Position numbers and translations under genes: made by a program
Origin: Pterois miles
Taxonomy: Eukaryota > Chordata > Actinopteri > Perciformes > Scorpaenidae
DNA: 64,000 nt
Assembly: GCA_947000775.1 (NCBI GenBank)
Contig: CAMQGK010000008.1
Span: 16,409,501-16,473,500, forward strand
Reading direction: 5' to 3'
Shown here: positions 12,262 through 26,148 of the stretch, in pieces
Position numbering within the stretch: the stretch's first letter is position 1
Layout of the letters: each line of letters opens with the position of its first letter
Notes under the pieces: generated by a model
What the model was told of the DNA's origin: nothing
Seen by the model: only the letters and a program-made list of their open reading frames with translations
The model's database searches: none

Positions 12262-12460
12262 CTCTGTTCAAAATGTACCTTAAAGGGAGATTTGTCAAGT
12301 ATTTAATACTCTTATCAACATGGGAGTGACTTGACTTGACTTGACTATGACTTGTCCCAAACCACTAACGTGGGCATGTCTGTAAAGGGGAGACTGGTGG
12401 GTACCCATAGAACCCATTTACATTCACATATCTGGAGGTTGGAGGTCAGTATTATTTAGC
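12262..12460 (+). repeat. Dispersed repeat family R1, plus copy
   Basis: Shares ACCTTAAAGGGAGATTTGTC, TTTAATACTCTTATCAACAT and GACTGGTGGGTACCC with the copies at 21196, 35098, 51480 and 61720. A (TTGAC)n stutter lies at about 12330-12345. Confidence 0.75.
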
Positions 12461-13184
12461 CTACTAAAGCTTGTAACTGAGTATTTTTACGCTGTGGTAT
12501 TGGTACTTTTACTCAAATAAAAAAATACTGAATACTGAATACTTCCACTACTGAAGACAACATGATGCTGATGATGAGTGTTATCATGGAAAAAGTGCAC
12601 CTAAAAACAAAGTCATTGTTTTTGTTAAATTTTCCCAAATTTCCATGTTCAAGACCCATTTACCATGAAGTTACAAATCCTGGATCAAAAACATCCCCAC
12701 ATCACTCATCCAGCTTTAAAACAAGTTCCACACTCGATTGAACATTGTCCCTGACTTATTAAAAGGAAGGTAATAAATGTTGGTCGCCCCATTAATTGTC
12801 CCTGAAACGCTGATTTAAAAATCGTGACTGCACATCATGATTTCCATTATTACATATGAGGGCGTCTTGTCTCGTGCCCTCAGTAATGGCGGCCGAGGTA
12901 ATCCTGGGTAATTCCCCATATATCAGTCCGTAAGGCTGAGTTCACTGCCAGTAATTGCACACGTGGCATCAGGTCTCATCTTTAGGGTGAAAAATCGAGA
13001 CAACAAAAAGAAAATGGGGGAGATTTACTGCAAAGCTGAGGTCAGTCAGTTTTTATAACTTTCAAACAAACACACACTATCAAGCCAGACAGATATGACA
13101 TCATCCTGGTCTGTGATTCAATCGTCACCGGCGGCAACCGCGAGCCGAGCACATGACCGCAACCTCGTATATCAAGACCCCTGC

Positions 13185-13186
<2 letters not shown>
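12461..13186. other. Intergenic DNA, possible conserved non-coding block
   Basis: No gene seen. The part at 12780-13010 is repeat-free with mixed composition and homeobox-like TAAT cores. That look suits a non-coding regulatory element, but conservation cannot be tested here. Confidence 0.25.

Positions 13187-13249
<63 letters not shown>
13187..13249. repeat. (GT)n microsatellite
   Basis: Pure GT tract of about 63 bp. Confidence 0.97.
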
Positions 13250-13250
<1 letters not shown>

Positions 13251-13397
13251 AGACGCTGGTGTGTTTCCTAATGATGGACTGGAGGACGGGATCTGTCTGT
13301 TTGGAAAGGCTGACAGCTCTATCCATTTTTCTGTCCACACACTCGCCTGATGAATCTCTTTCTCTCTCAGCTTGTTCTCGTTTGATCGTGATTGACC

Positions 13398-13408
13398 CCT
13401 CTCTCTCT

Positions 13409-13461
<53 letters not shown>
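13398..13461. repeat. (CT)n microsatellite
   Basis: CT tract with a short C run near 13409-13416. Confidence 0.96.
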
Positions 13462-13464
<3 letters not shown>

Positions 13465-13554
13465 CATTAATCTGTTTTTATTTATTCATTTATTAAAAGT
13501 CTGTTTCTTTTTATGTTAAAGTCTCACTTTTTTGTGACAGTATTTAAAGGTGCT

Positions 13555-13710
13555 ACAAAAGTTTTAAAGGGATAGTTTGGGTGTTTTGAAGTGGGGTTGT
13601 ATGAGGTACTTACACAGTACACAGTCAGAGTATTACCTGCAGTAGACAGAGTTTGGAGAAATATATACGAGTACCAGCACAGAAGTAAAGCAATGACCTG
13701 CTCTGGACGA
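13555..13710 (+). repeat. Dispersed element R4 terminal part
   Basis: Starts AAAGGGATAGTTTGGGTGTT and continues GAAGTGGGGTTGTATGAGG. The reverse complement of this terminus closes the copy at 33640-34027, so it behaves as one end of a short DNA transposon. Confidence 0.65.
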
Positions 13711-16672
13711 GCATTGATTATTATTTATTTATTTTAATTTGTGATAATATAATTTATGACATTAACATTTTTTGTCTATGTCTTGTATGGTTTCTATTCG
13801 TACTGCAACACCTGTATTGAAAACAGTTAACCCTTTAACATTAATAATACATCGATGCTAGGGATGGATCCAACAGTTTGGATTTTTACCCAAACCGTTT
13901 GGTAGTAACGGTTTGGGTCGTTTATGTATCGTTTGGCTCATTTGAAATATGTTATGAGGCCAATTGTGTATTTTTTTAATCCTATTTATTGTCCCACTAG
14001 AAATCAAGGCCTATGGAAAGAGGCGGGGACACGGCGGACAGGAATATGAGGTAGAACACATGCACAGTGTAAATGAAGCTGAGGTCGTGTGTTGTTAATG
14101 GCTCAGTTTCAGCGACGGCGAACCAGATTTTACTGCATGTGTTGTACCGCCATCTTGCAGACAGTAATTCTCCAACTGCACTTTTTGTTGATGGCCTGAG
14201 CCTATAATTAGTTTTTTATTGATTAATTATTTTTAAATAACAGTGGCACTTGTTTGTTATGTTAGCCTAGTCTACCGTTGTTCAGGCAAACAGCTGACTT
14301 ATTTTGGCAAATAAATGAAAAGCTGTTCAAACTAAAATTGGGAATTGGCCTCCTTGCTGTACTAAACCGAACTGACACAAGGCAGGTAGACTATGAGCTT
14401 AGTTACCTCTGCTTTGCATGTTTTGGAGGGAAACCTGCCGGATGCTTTACAGCACAAAGTCATGAAGTATTTGACTAAATTTTATTATACATATCGGGGA
14501 GGCAGGGTGTTTTCCAGTATCATGCATTTAACTACGTTGCACATAATGTCCTCCAGGATTAAAACAAGGTTTTATATGTGCTGTAGGTGTTCTTCAGTGT
14601 AGTCACCGTCTATGCTAACAATTGTTATTTGTATGAGATCATCATGTCCTGATGACCCCCGTGACCTCTGATGAGCTGTAAATCACACCAACGAGCTCCC
14701 CTGCTCTCTCCGCCTCCACAACAGCACGATCAATTTCTCTCATAAATATCAAATAGTGAATAATAAAAGCAGACTCTCAGACTGGGCTGCTGACCCCGAC
14801 CCTCCTCTCAGCCTTTATATCGTCCCGGTTGATAAATTCACTTTCGGCGGCGCCTGAGGTGACACATGCTCTCTGTGACTCCTGGCGCATGGCGTCACCA
14901 GATATAAAGTGAGAGAGATCTTAAAACACATTTTAGGAGACAGGCTTTTATATTACTTGTTTATGGGGTATCATTTCTAATAATGCAATAAAAAATATTC
15001 ACATATTGGCGTAGTGATAAAAGTCAGTCATATATCTAGATCATTAGGCTTAATGACTATGATGTTATGTTGAGCTCTTAAGTCTTTAATGGTTGCTAAA
15101 GTGGCAGGTGTGTTCATAAGGAGCAGGGTTCACGGCTGTAAATGGAGCATCAACGTAAAAATAAAGATTGTGTCAGCGATTTCACTTGAATGTCAAGATA
15201 ATAAACATGAGACAAACAACTGGTACTGAGGTTCCCTTTGAGGTTTTGGTTCAACACAGGAATCTTTTTGGAGTTCCTAGTCATTTTTTCCACACAGATT
15301 TAGTTGGGATAAAAGTTGAATCCATGTATTGGAGAGTTTAACCACTTGTCTCCTATCCCTAATCCTCAGAAAAAAAGACCAAAAATAACTACCCAAAATG
15401 AATCAGGACAAGCTCCTCAACCATCAGGCTTTTATCTATACACTGTACAGTACAGCATATTTGTAAATTTAACAGCACACATCCAGCAGACATGCAGCAA
15501 CATTAGCATTCATTTGCAGTAATATGATGTCCTTTTACCTCTGTTTTGGTCTCCACCAATTCTTGAAAGGTTCATTAAGGCCATTTCCCACTGGACAACA
15601 ACAAAAAACAACTAACAACCACTAGCATCTGGCTTTTGTCCTCCGTGGGAAAGCTTACAGTCGGGATCCATTCCCAGGACAAATGTCTCTGCAGTAGTCA
15701 AAGGCTTTTTTGTGCAATGTTACAAAAAAAAAAAAAAAAAACAGCAGTAATATGCTTTCTGCAAAGCCACCAGACTCCACTGACAGAAACACTAATTTTC
15801 TCTCACTGATGATCATAAAACAAACTTCATTCAAACTCCACAAACAAAATAAAACTCATCAGAACCATCTTTGTTACACAAATCACCAACTCTGGTTAGA
15901 GATTTTAATAGAGAGTAAGGAACAGATACACGCCAGAATTACCACATGGTGGTTGTACGCCTCTGCCAACCCGTCAAGTTGCATTGACAGTATGTCTACC
16001 TAAATGTCATTTTATCCTATTAGACATCTGTGCTTTATGAGAGAGACCTTGATTTTGACCACCAAAACCTCATCATTTCATCCTAAGCATCATATTCACA
16101 AGACGTGCTGACATACTGTACCGATGTATGGACAGACAACATGAAAACACAACACCTCCGCACCAGAGGCATAAAGGAGAAGTAACCACGGTTAACGTTT
16201 ACACTGTTCACTAATCCTGCTTCTCATGCTAGTCGGCACATTCGTGACATTGAATGTGACACACCAGAAACAAACACTGGCAGTAGGAATGGAGACTATC
16301 GGCTGTTTTTAGCGGGTTTTCCTGTGGTTAAAAAGGCTGCATGAACGTGCTAATTTACACGTACAGCGGGCTCATCAGAGCTTAATCGCTCATAAGTCTT
16401 TCCATTTAGTGTTCATATAAAAAATATATGTGTATATATTGATTAGTGAAGCATTGGTGAGCAAGTTACTAAATCTCTTCCAGCTCCGGGGGTGCTGCTC
16501 CACAGCTTAACTCTGACCTCTGACCTCTGCTGGATCAGTAAAGTATCACCTTATTATCAAAAGTTGGACGAACCCTCTGCTGGGCCGCCGCTTTAGTCTC
16601 TTCAGCTTTTATCAGGTTTCACACTCCGACAGCTGTTGAGTTTGAAACCAGCGGGGCGTCCGTCTCGTTGAT
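13711..16672. other. Intergenic DNA; possible conserved block at 14640-14940
   Basis: No exon is supported. The part at 14640-14940 is repeat-free, of moderate GC, and includes ATCAATTTCTCTCATAAATA. It looks like a candidate non-coding regulatory element. An A run lies at 15722-15740. Confidence 0.25.

Positions 16673-16734
<62 letters not shown>
16673..16734. repeat. (GT)n microsatellite
   Basis: GT tract of about 62 bp. Confidence 0.97.
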
Positions 16735-16738
<4 letters not shown>

Positions 16739-17989
16739 AACAGCACCAGAATGTGTTTTACAGCCTGGGAAGGCACCGTCCTCGGGGCTTGTGTTGTTAG
16801 TGAACCACATTCTTCTCTCCTCTCATAATCACGCACAGACCCACAGTTCAACACCGGGGCAAAGCTCGACACTGAAACACACTGCTTTCATCACCGCACA
16901 AAAAAAAATCTCTTATTGATATCTTTTTCTCATTATATTAAAATCTTTTTCTGATTAGCATCTTATATTGTTCAACAGGGTATTTTGCTGGAGCGTCTGT
17001 ACACACGATAGCCGTATAATTTTCAAAGTGTGTCCTGCTTTGAAAACTATATCTTTGTCTTGTGTGCCAATGTTTTAATAAAACAATCCTATTTGAAGGA
17101 GGTTCACCTTTTGTTCGAATAATCCTTTTGAGCTGTGTTTATAGATTATTTTTTTATTTTATTTAAACAAAATGAAAGCCGTGTTCATGATAAAGCTGCA
17201 GTTATAAAACGTGCTTTCCCAGACTGGAAAGATTGAAGAATTGTCTGCCTTTTTAATACAATAATTGGAGTCGGGAGGAACTTATAAAACTTAAAAGAAA
17301 AACTACATTTCCCCATAATCCTCAGAGTACTGTAACTCCTTTATTTTACGTTTGTGGATCATGCTGCAGTGACAGGAGTTATTTTACAGTTTGAAGCAGC
17401 CTGCCACGTGGGGGCAGCACAACACGCTGTAAACACAACAGTAGCTGTGTTTCCATTCACATATGAGGTGAATTTGAAGTATCGCATTACAACAGCTGAA
17501 TGGAAATGGAAAAATTTGACTCAATTTGTCGAAAAAGAGTTGGTGCGCTAACTGGATTATGGAAACTTGTCCAATTGAAAGAACCTCTCTCCGTTTTTCT
17601 ACCGTAGATGGTTACCTGGTCAAGCCTCTACTTTTTCTGCTGTTTACCGGCAGATTCATCCACTATGAACCACTTGATGAAAATGCACCTATTTTGTAAC
17701 ATTTAAAAAGTTTGCTTAAAATTTACTTGACAATTAAATGGAAACATGACTACTGACAGTCTCACACCTTGTAAAGCTGCGAGTTAGTGAGTATTAGCAA
17801 ACAGCGGTCTATTACATTAGTATTTGTTTGGGGTTGTGGCTCTTTTCACCTGATGAATATAAGTGTGAGATGTTTTGGTCTCCACCAACTGCTGACTGAA
17901 ATATCTGGTTCTTTAGCTGCTAGATTCACCACTATGTTCACCAGCTAGCTGCTTACTTTGTCTGTCTGCTATTTGGTGGTGGTCAGCAA
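16735..17989. other. Intergenic DNA, nothing recognised
   Basis: AT-rich; no exon, RNA gene or repeat copy identified. Confidence 0.35.
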
Positions 17990-17991
17990 TA

Positions 17992-18031
<40 letters not shown>
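17990..18031. repeat. (AAT)n microsatellite
   Basis: Fourteen tandem AAT units. Confidence 0.96.
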
Positions 18032-18032
<1 letters not shown>

Positions 18033-18304
18033 ATTTTATTTGGTGGTGCATTTCAGGACACCCAAGGACACCTTACAAAAATAAAATAAATACTCAAACA
18101 GGTAAAAACAGTCCTACAGGATAAACTATGATGTGCTACGTGGCCACAGTTATGGCGGGAGTTGGTTTTAAGACTAGTTATTTTAAGTTACGTGACGTCA
18201 CGTAGGCCTTTTAAACCTGATTAGATCACATCCCCGGTCTTATTGTACCCACTTTTTAGAAGTCCAATCAAATGCAAACGATTTGATTTAAATCCCTCTC
18301 ACAG

Positions 18305-18600
18305 ACTGTATATAAGAAGCAGACGTGGTTTGTGGACTGCAGGTTTTTGCACCCAGAGGTGATGCGAGAGGGTGGAGCTAAGTACAACCAAACGCTGAAT
18401 AAGACATTTTTTGGCAACCTAAATGCTATAATTAACTATCATGAACTGAAAAACTGTGAAAGGGTTAAAGTCGTAAGACGAACTCTCAGACTGGACAACG
18501 CTGTGGTAACGACATGTCAATCACAAGGTTGCCCCGCCCTAAATCATAATTTAATAAATGAGCATCACGCTGTACTGAAGAAGACCTGATACCAAATGCT
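18305..18600 (+). repeat. Dispersed repeat family R2
   Basis: Shares TTTTTGCACCCAGA, CAACCAAACGCTGAATAAGA and AACTGTCATGAACTGAAAA-type motifs with copies at 40950-41350 and 57500-57860. Orientation is the same in all three. An 85-codon frame through it is repeat-derived. Confidence 0.8.
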
Positions 18601-19740
18601 GCCTCGATGCAAAAGAAATACAGCACATGCTGACAGAACCGAGGTATTACAAGATGAACAGGTGATGGAATATTTGGGCTTTTTGGCCCAGCAAACTTTA
18701 CTGGAGCCTTTCTATCTCACAGCGACACTCAAACTGCTGGGAGGATCGTCTACATGTGTCCTTTAAATAAAAACAGAAAGTCAAGGAAGAACAGAGTTGT
18801 TCTGACTTCTCCCCCATCTCCCTGGCCTGAGGCCGTGAACCTGACAGGTGTGAAATTATACCTCTATCCCTCCTCCTCCTCTCCCCTCCACCATGCTCTC
18901 CTGACCTCACCACACACATCTGGCGGATAGTTTGTGAGAGTATGAGAGGGTGAATACATGTGGGACAGGAAACTGGGCTGACGATAATTTTCTGATTATA
19001 GGGTTTGAATGTGACAGTTGGTGTCGTATACACTGTCAAGGTGGAAAAACACCTGAAAACACAATTTACACCATCACACAACATCTAAACCCTCTACAGA
19101 AACCCAGAACCCAATTTAAGACTTTTTAAGGCCATTTAAAGACCATTATGAATGCAATTTAACACCTACTTCCCGTCCATACTGGCAAGAAAGTACTAAG
19201 GATATGAAAGAAAACTGGAACATCAATATGGTCATTGCTGCTGTATGACTGATGCTTGGTTACTGAGTGTTACACCCAGAGCACCTCATCTTTTAGTGGA
19301 GGTGGAGCTCTTCATTAACAAATGTTAATGAATTTTTAAGACCTGCCAAAACTGGATTTAAGACATTTTGTGAGATTTTAAGACATTTTGAGGCCTTAGA
19401 TTCTGGTTACTGGATTTTAGCCTGTTTTTAAAACCTGTGGAAACCCTGGCCATCTACAGTACACTATTAAACTCCATTATTCAGGGCTCCAGACTAACTT
19501 TTTACATTGGCTACATTGGTGCATCAGCACAAAATTTAGGTACAAGCAACTTTTTCACCAGGGCGTTTGCCACCAAAATAAGACATCTTAAGCATTTTGT
19601 TAGCTCCCATAAGCCGGCACTATGGATGTCAATAAACCAGAAATATAGACACCAATACACAATTCAACACCACGACAAAAAACAAAAGTTAAACAATAAA
19701 TCACTTGTACCACTGTCATACTGGTTTTGTTAGGAAGTTA
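18601..19740. other. Intergenic DNA, nothing recognised
   Basis: No supported gene. A 128-codon minus frame at 18698-19084 has no known domain and no matching splice context. Confidence 0.35.
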
Positions 19741-19870
19741 AACCGGTCATGATTCCCTCTCTGTTATCTATTTTATACTGCCGTGAAAACATCTCCTTCA
19801 GACAACTGGATTTATTCAAGTTTCTCACCAAAAAACACATTTCACAACATTACATTTGAACACATCATGA
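19741..19870 (+). repeat. Dispersed repeat R6, second copy
   Basis: Close match to 9955-10090, including ATTCCCTCTCTGTTATCTAT. Confidence 0.7.
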
Positions 19871-21195
19871 TAACATTAGAATTGCCCCAGCCCAATACTA
19901 CTACTTCTACCAAACAGTCATGTTCCACGTCAAACAAACACTCCATGTGCATTACTGCTCATCATTGTTAATCATACATTAGGTGAAGGAGTTTCTCTGT
20001 TAGAGAGAGAAAGAGTGAACATTACAGTTTCCTCTGCTGTGCCTCAGTCCACTTCTGTCTGGACACCAAACTCAACAGCCGTCACTGTTTTCTCCACTTC
20101 CTCCTTCTGATTGACAGTAAATGAGCACTGAGTGGAGGCCGTCAGTCTGCTGACATTACTGGATTAAGATCGTAAATACGTGGGCTTACAGAGTGCGCCC
20201 AGACCTACGTTAACACTTGTTCACAACTGCCAGCATGTTTCAGCGAGTACCAGTCAGGAATATGAGTGTGAACTAGGAAATATTTATGCTTGCATGCGTC
20301 ATTGCATGTGATTATGTGTATATGTGATCTGTGTGTGTCACTGTGTGCGTCACTGCATAAAGCATGCATGTGTGTGTTCCCATTATTGTCTTCCTGTTTT
20401 TGTGGAAGCAGCAATGTGGTAGTTTTATAGAGGTATTTCAAGTTTGAGTGTAATCACTCTAATCGATGCAGAGTCAGAGATCCTCGCCGTTATTACGTCT
20501 TTCCTGTGAATGCACGCCTCCGCAGAGTTCAACCAGGGCTCTTTCTTCTTCTCTTTATTTTCCATTTCTTACAGCCTCTTCCGACTCTCACTCCTCTGCG
20601 GTGTGTGTTTTAATGTATGCATGGTCTTCCATGTGTCGCACAGCTGCACCACAACTTCACCAAATCCTTGGCCTCGCCTTGAATCTGCAGGCGTGGATGT
20701 AGACGGGCGGCCGCCTCCACGTTAAAGCTTTGATCCCACGTACAGCCGAGTCGCTGCGTGACACGAGGACGAAGACTTGAAATGCAGAGATGTGCGTGTC
20801 CCGTATGGGAGAGGAGACATGACAGGTAACAGGCGGCAACGCAGGTCAAGGAGGCAGACATTTTCCTTCAACTTCGACAGCGCAGGTGCAATTCCCAAGT
20901 CCTGACGTAGTCTTTCCAATGTTTTTCATTTCAGTTAAAGTCGTTGCAGCTCTTTCCTTTCTTCATCCTCACCTCTGGTTTTGTCTTCCATTGTTCTTCT
21001 CCCTTTCCTTTATCCTCTTCCTGCAACTTCTATTCCATTTTTTGGTAACACCTTATATATTTATATGAAAGTCATTGTAATAATTGTTAGTGTGCCTTAT
21101 AAGATGTCTATTAACATTATGTGTTAATACAACTATATGACTATGAATAACAACATCTTGACATGTTTACTGATTATTGGCAAATTAATCACACA
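19871..21195. other. Intergenic DNA, nothing recognised
   Basis: Short overlapping frames on both strands at 20466-20920 have no recognisable domain. Confidence 0.35.
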
Positions 21196-21380
21196 CTTTT
21201 TATCTGTTCAAATTGTACCTTAAAGGGAGATTTGTCAAGTATTTAATACTCTTAACATGGAAGTGCACATATATGCTGCTATATGCAAATGTATGTATTT
21301 ATTACTGTAAATCAATGAACAACACTAATCAATGACAGATATTATCCAGAAACCTCACAGGTTCTGACTTTAGCATAAAT
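21196..21380 (+). repeat. Dispersed repeat family R1, plus copy
   Basis: Contains ACCTTAAAGGGAGATTTGTC and AGTATTTAATACTCTTAACA, then the AATCAATGAACAAC and CAGAAACCTCACAGGTTCTG motifs of the family. Confidence 0.75.
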
Positions 21381-21969
21381 ACATGCTCCAATCAGAACAT
21401 GGCAAACTGCAGCCCAACAGGCAACAACAGCCTTCATATGAAACCAGTGTCTTCATCCTAGCTCTAAAAGTTGTGTCACTGCCTTAGTGGTTTTAAAACA
21501 GATCAATGTTGACACGCTAACTAATTCTGCTTCTGTCTCAGTTCTCAGCGCTGATCCTGTCAAGCTAGTGAGCAGGTGTATTCATTGCATTGTGCACATC
21601 ACAGCACTGCTTGCTGTTGCTGTTCGTGGTTGTCTGGATTTCTTTTTCCACTTTAAAAATGATCCCTATTTGGAATCTGTTGTAAGTGGCATTGAGTCGT
21701 CAAGACACGGAAAAACAAAACAAAAAAAAACCACCACAAATAGACAGGCACAAGGTACAAGACATTGCGTCTAACCGCCAGGTGAAACTGCCCCTTCAGG
21801 CGATGTAAATGGGTTTTCATTATATTTTAAGAGTCGCCCCTGTTATGTTTTTACAGCCCGGTTTGCCACAATATAGTCTTTCTCTACAGTGAGTGAATGG
21901 GAGCCATATGGAAAACACAGCACTGTACCTGAACTGCTATTTTAGTCACACAGGCAGGGTATTGTACTG

Positions 21970-22330
21970 TACGGATGGAGAGAAAGAAAGAGGAGGAAAG
22001 AAATAAGGTGGATGAAAAGGGGATGTAGAGAAGGAAGAGAGAGGAAGTAATGAGAAAGGGGGGTAATGATGGGATGGCAGAGGAGAACAGTGGCACTAGA
22101 GAAGGAAATAAAAATAATGATGGGAAGAGGAAACGGTAAAAAGGAGAGAAAGGACAGGGATAAAGAAATGGAGGAGGATGAGACTAAAGGGACAACAAAA
22201 AGGGAAAAGAAGCGAGGGAGAAAAAGGGAGGGGAATTATTAGAAAGTTGGGAAAGGAGGGATAGAGGAGAGAGCAGAGGAAATAAGGAAAGAAAGGATGG
22301 TGGAAGGAAGAAGATGCGTGGAAGGTCAAA
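21970..22330 (+). repeat. Purine-rich low-complexity tract
   Basis: About 360 bp of almost pure A/G on the plus strand (GGAGAAAG-type words). Minus-strand frames rich in Ser, Phe and Leu are by-products. Confidence 0.85.
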
Positions 22331-23367
22331 ACGGCCAAAGGATTGTCCACACTAACTCTATCTCAAGAGTAGGAGTGGTGGGGAAAAAATATTGATTCAC
22401 CTATGTATCACAATTTTTTTTAAGATTTTGAATTCTTTAATGCCAGAATCAATATGTTGTAGTCTGAGTAACGTGACGTCATATCTGTTCCGTATCCGTC
22501 AACCAAAACAAACCAGCCGACCGCCGCGAGCCGGAACGATAAAGTAGAAACCGGCGGAGGGTCAGCATGGATCCAACCTGCACCCTCACTGCTTGGTCTT
22601 CTACAAATGTGAAAACAAAATACTGATTTCTAATATTGAGTGTAGCTGCTAGAAAAGTAGAGACCCCGTCATCTGATAACTGGTATGGAAAGAATTAATT
22701 TCTTAATGAGGCATCAGAAAAGTAAATTGAGGAAATTTGGAAGGTTTGAAAACGCTCTTATTTTATTTAATTTTTCTTTTAACTGTAAACTTTTTTCTAT
22801 TAGCATTGTTATTATTATGCTTTTCCAAATGAACAGCACCCTATGTTCTATTTTTGTGTTGTAATTTCATTGTAAATAAAGGAAAAACAAAATGAAATAA
22901 TAAAAAATAATAAAAGGGACTTTTATTGTGAAGAATATAGAAAATAAAATGTGTTTATCACCGTTTTACAGCCGCATCACACGCTCCCTCGCTCTCTCTC
23001 TCTCTCTTATTATTATTCCTTTAAGCAGTTTGCTAAACTGTGTATGTATAACACATTTTAGTTTGAAAAACATCTTAAAAACACATAATGCCCTGATGTT
23101 TTGTCCCGGTGGGGAGTCGTCTCAGGCCCGCCGGTCTTACAATATACTGGCAGAATCTCTGTATTCAACATAATTAAATAGCGTTACGTTATGGTGGCCA
23201 ATCAATGTCATATCTAATGACAATCTCGTTAAATCGCCCAGACCTCGCAGAGACATAGTTCAGCTTGTGTAATCACAATAAAATGAACTTGGAAAAATCC
23301 AAAAACACACACTGCAGCAATAAAATGTACTCGTCAGACAACTTATATTAGTAAAAACACATGGATA

Positions 23368-23369
<2 letters not shown>
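22331..23369. other. Intergenic DNA, probable decayed transposon remnants
   Basis: 22380-22870 carries a GC-rich middle between AT-rich flanks and ends in an A/T-rich stretch. It looks like a decayed element, but no ends or duplication could be fixed. Confidence 0.3.

Positions 23370-23426
<57 letters not shown>
23370..23426. repeat. (AC)n microsatellite
   Basis: AC tract of about 57 bp. Confidence 0.97.
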
Positions 23427-23428
<2 letters not shown>

Positions 23429-23803
23429 GTAATATTGTCAGCTCATAGGCATTAATATCAGCGGTGATATAATGACTCCCGAGGGCTGTGACCTTTCTAA
23501 GTGGGATGGAAAACAAAGGCAGCGCTTAGACAGCCGCCTGCAAACACACACAGACGCACTCCTCCAGCTCTGTACGATGATTTATTGGGATAAAAGGGAG
23601 GACCGTGGCCTTGGCAGCCTGCGCTACAGTTTTACTAAGATGATTTTTTTTTTTCTGCCCCGTTATTTGTGTTGGTACTGGAGCGAGACTCGCTGTGTGT
23701 GAGCGTAGCCCTCCAACTAAGGAGCTGATAACTTTCCAGCTACTGAAAACATTTATTTCTTCTTTCCTCCCCTTTTATACAAATGGTCTTTAGCCGTCAG
23801 TGG

Positions 23804-23807
<4 letters not shown>

Positions 23808-23859
<52 letters not shown>
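23808..23859. repeat. (GT)n microsatellite
   Basis: GT tract of about 52 bp. Confidence 0.97.
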
Positions 23860-23861
<2 letters not shown>

Positions 23862-24184
23862 TAAAGCTATTACCAGGATCTTTATTTTTAGTTTATTTTG
23901 ATTTTGGCAGCCCCTGTGGACAAAACAGGTACTGTTTTCAAGCACCAGACTCCCTTTAGAAAACTCTAATTTTAATAAATCAATTCTGCCCCACTCAGTC
24001 CTGGTTCTGGTGCTCCAGTGCCTCTCATTCCCTCCAGCAGGCCCACAAATAGGCCTGGGCCTCCAGACAAACAGGCAAACAGAGATAAGCAGATGTTTGC
24101 GAGAGCTTTGGTTATGCTCATATAGTTACTCACTGTCTGAAAGTGCCTTATGAAGTGGAAACCAAATCAAGTTTGGGGTGTTTA

Positions 24185-24350
24185 CACAAGGGGTGTTAAT
24201 AATTAACCGTTTAACCTGACATTAAGAATTGGCTAAATGTTTAAAAGAAATAATAAAAATCACATAATAGCCTGAGCCGAAGCTACAGATACAGGAAGTC
24301 AGTTCCTGTCTGAGGAGGTGTAGCCTCGTAGCTTTTATTCACGGTCTGTC
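24185..24350 (+). repeat. Dispersed repeat family R3
   Basis: Shares AATTAACCGTTTAACC and the block ATACAGGAAGTCAG...GTAGCCTCGTAGC with 36835-37090, and its beginning with 27060-27186. Confidence 0.65.
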
Positions 24351-25645
24351 GGAAACTCACTGACATTATGCCTTAGTAAGAGAGCGTATGTGTGTGACAA
24401 CATGGATGTATAAAGACAACTGGATCCAGCGTTGGAGGCGGGGCCCCGTTCATTCCTATGAAAGTTGCTCAGACGTGCATGAAGTCAACGTGGTTCGACG
24501 ACCGTATGAAAACAAAAGTAGATCTGAAGTCTTCCAGGTCTATTTGGGTGCTAGTGCGCATGTCCGATATGTGCAGTAGCATCCGCTCGGTCACATGGCT
24601 TGGTCACAGAGTCCAAACGTCCAGGTCTGGGTCTCCATAGACATATACAGAGGAAGGAAATAACTCTGGATTCAGCTACTAAGAAGTTTTGCAACTTTTA
24701 GGACCTAATGATTTAATAAGGGCTAGTAGAGTGTGCATACTGCAGAGTTGGTTTCCATAAAAAAAAAAAAAAAAAAAAAAGTTACAGACGTCTCTTTCTC
24801 AATGTAAGTCTATGAGAGGAAGTCTTTTTGGGCCCAATGACTTCACACAATGGACATGGAAGTTTTAATACCGCCGTTCGACCACTACAACGACCGGCAC
24901 TCTTCATGGTGGCTTGGTGTCAATGGCGAGCACAAAGCCACCAGCAGAGCTACAGCTGCTAACGTCGCACAAACACAGACTAACAACAGACTCGCTAACA
25001 TTACGCCATGCTCACAGAGTAGCCAGGCAGATACACAGCTGACAACCTCGCAGCTAAACTAAACAATGCAGTACAGACTTTTACTGGGAAAGTGGCTTCA
25101 TGTCTGCGACACTACACGCAGCACCGTGGCTGCTACAGTAGTTGTGATCTTACACTGCAGCTGGTGATAAATGATGCATTTAACCTGTTTGTGTAGCTTA
25201 TTGTTGCAGCTGGGTGACTTGTTAGGTGCTAAAAACAGCACCGCTGGATGTAACGCACTAATATTTTCAGTTAAAGGTTATTAATGAATGAACAATGGTT
25301 TGAAAGAAAAATTCAAAATTAGCATCCTTATATCACACAGGTAAAATGGTGAGTTCATGGTTTGAACTGGTCACCACTATGTGCACAGACCTGGTCAGGG
25401 CTCTCTGCAATGACTGACGAAAGCAAAATTTGTTTTAGTATTGTTTGGAGCGTAATGGCTGCTGTTTGTAAGGAGTCAATGAAAAGACGGCAAAAGACTA
25501 AATGAGCAGCAAAAACAGACGAACCAAGGTGGAACTAGAAGTGGGAACTGACGGCAGAAACACAAGTCTGAATTTAAGGTTTTACTGATTACTCCTAATA
25601 TGCTGAGGTAGAGGTTTGAAGTCTAGACCGCGCACGCAGGCGTGG

Positions 25646-25649
<4 letters not shown>
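24351..25649. other. Probable dispersed repeat remnants, poly(A) at 24759-24780
   Basis: A run of 22 A at 24759-24780 sits inside sequence that reads like an old interspersed repeat (ATGTAAGTCTATGAGAGGAA after it). 25119-25142 carries 24 bp identical to the core of the 55-bp minisatellite 2 kb away. Confidence 0.4.
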
Positions 25650-25737
<88 letters not shown>

Positions 25738-25842
25738 ATTAGTCAGCTAATCTCAGTGCTTCTACAGTAGAGCTGCTTTAAAAACATACATCACCAGGGG
25801 GGTAATACTAAATCAACTGGTGGGACTGTGATGAAGGCCAAG

Positions 25843-25893
<51 letters not shown>

Positions 25894-25981
25894 ACAGAAA
25901 TGTATATGTATGTATGACTGCAGTTACATGACAACCTCTGCAAACACACACTTCAAGGTACAAATGACATATGATATTAAA

Positions 25982-26024
<43 letters not shown>

Positions 26025-26090
26025 GTACAGAAATGTATATGTATGTATGACTGCAGTTACATGACAACCTCTGCACACACACACTTCAAG

Positions 26091-26148
<58 letters not shown>

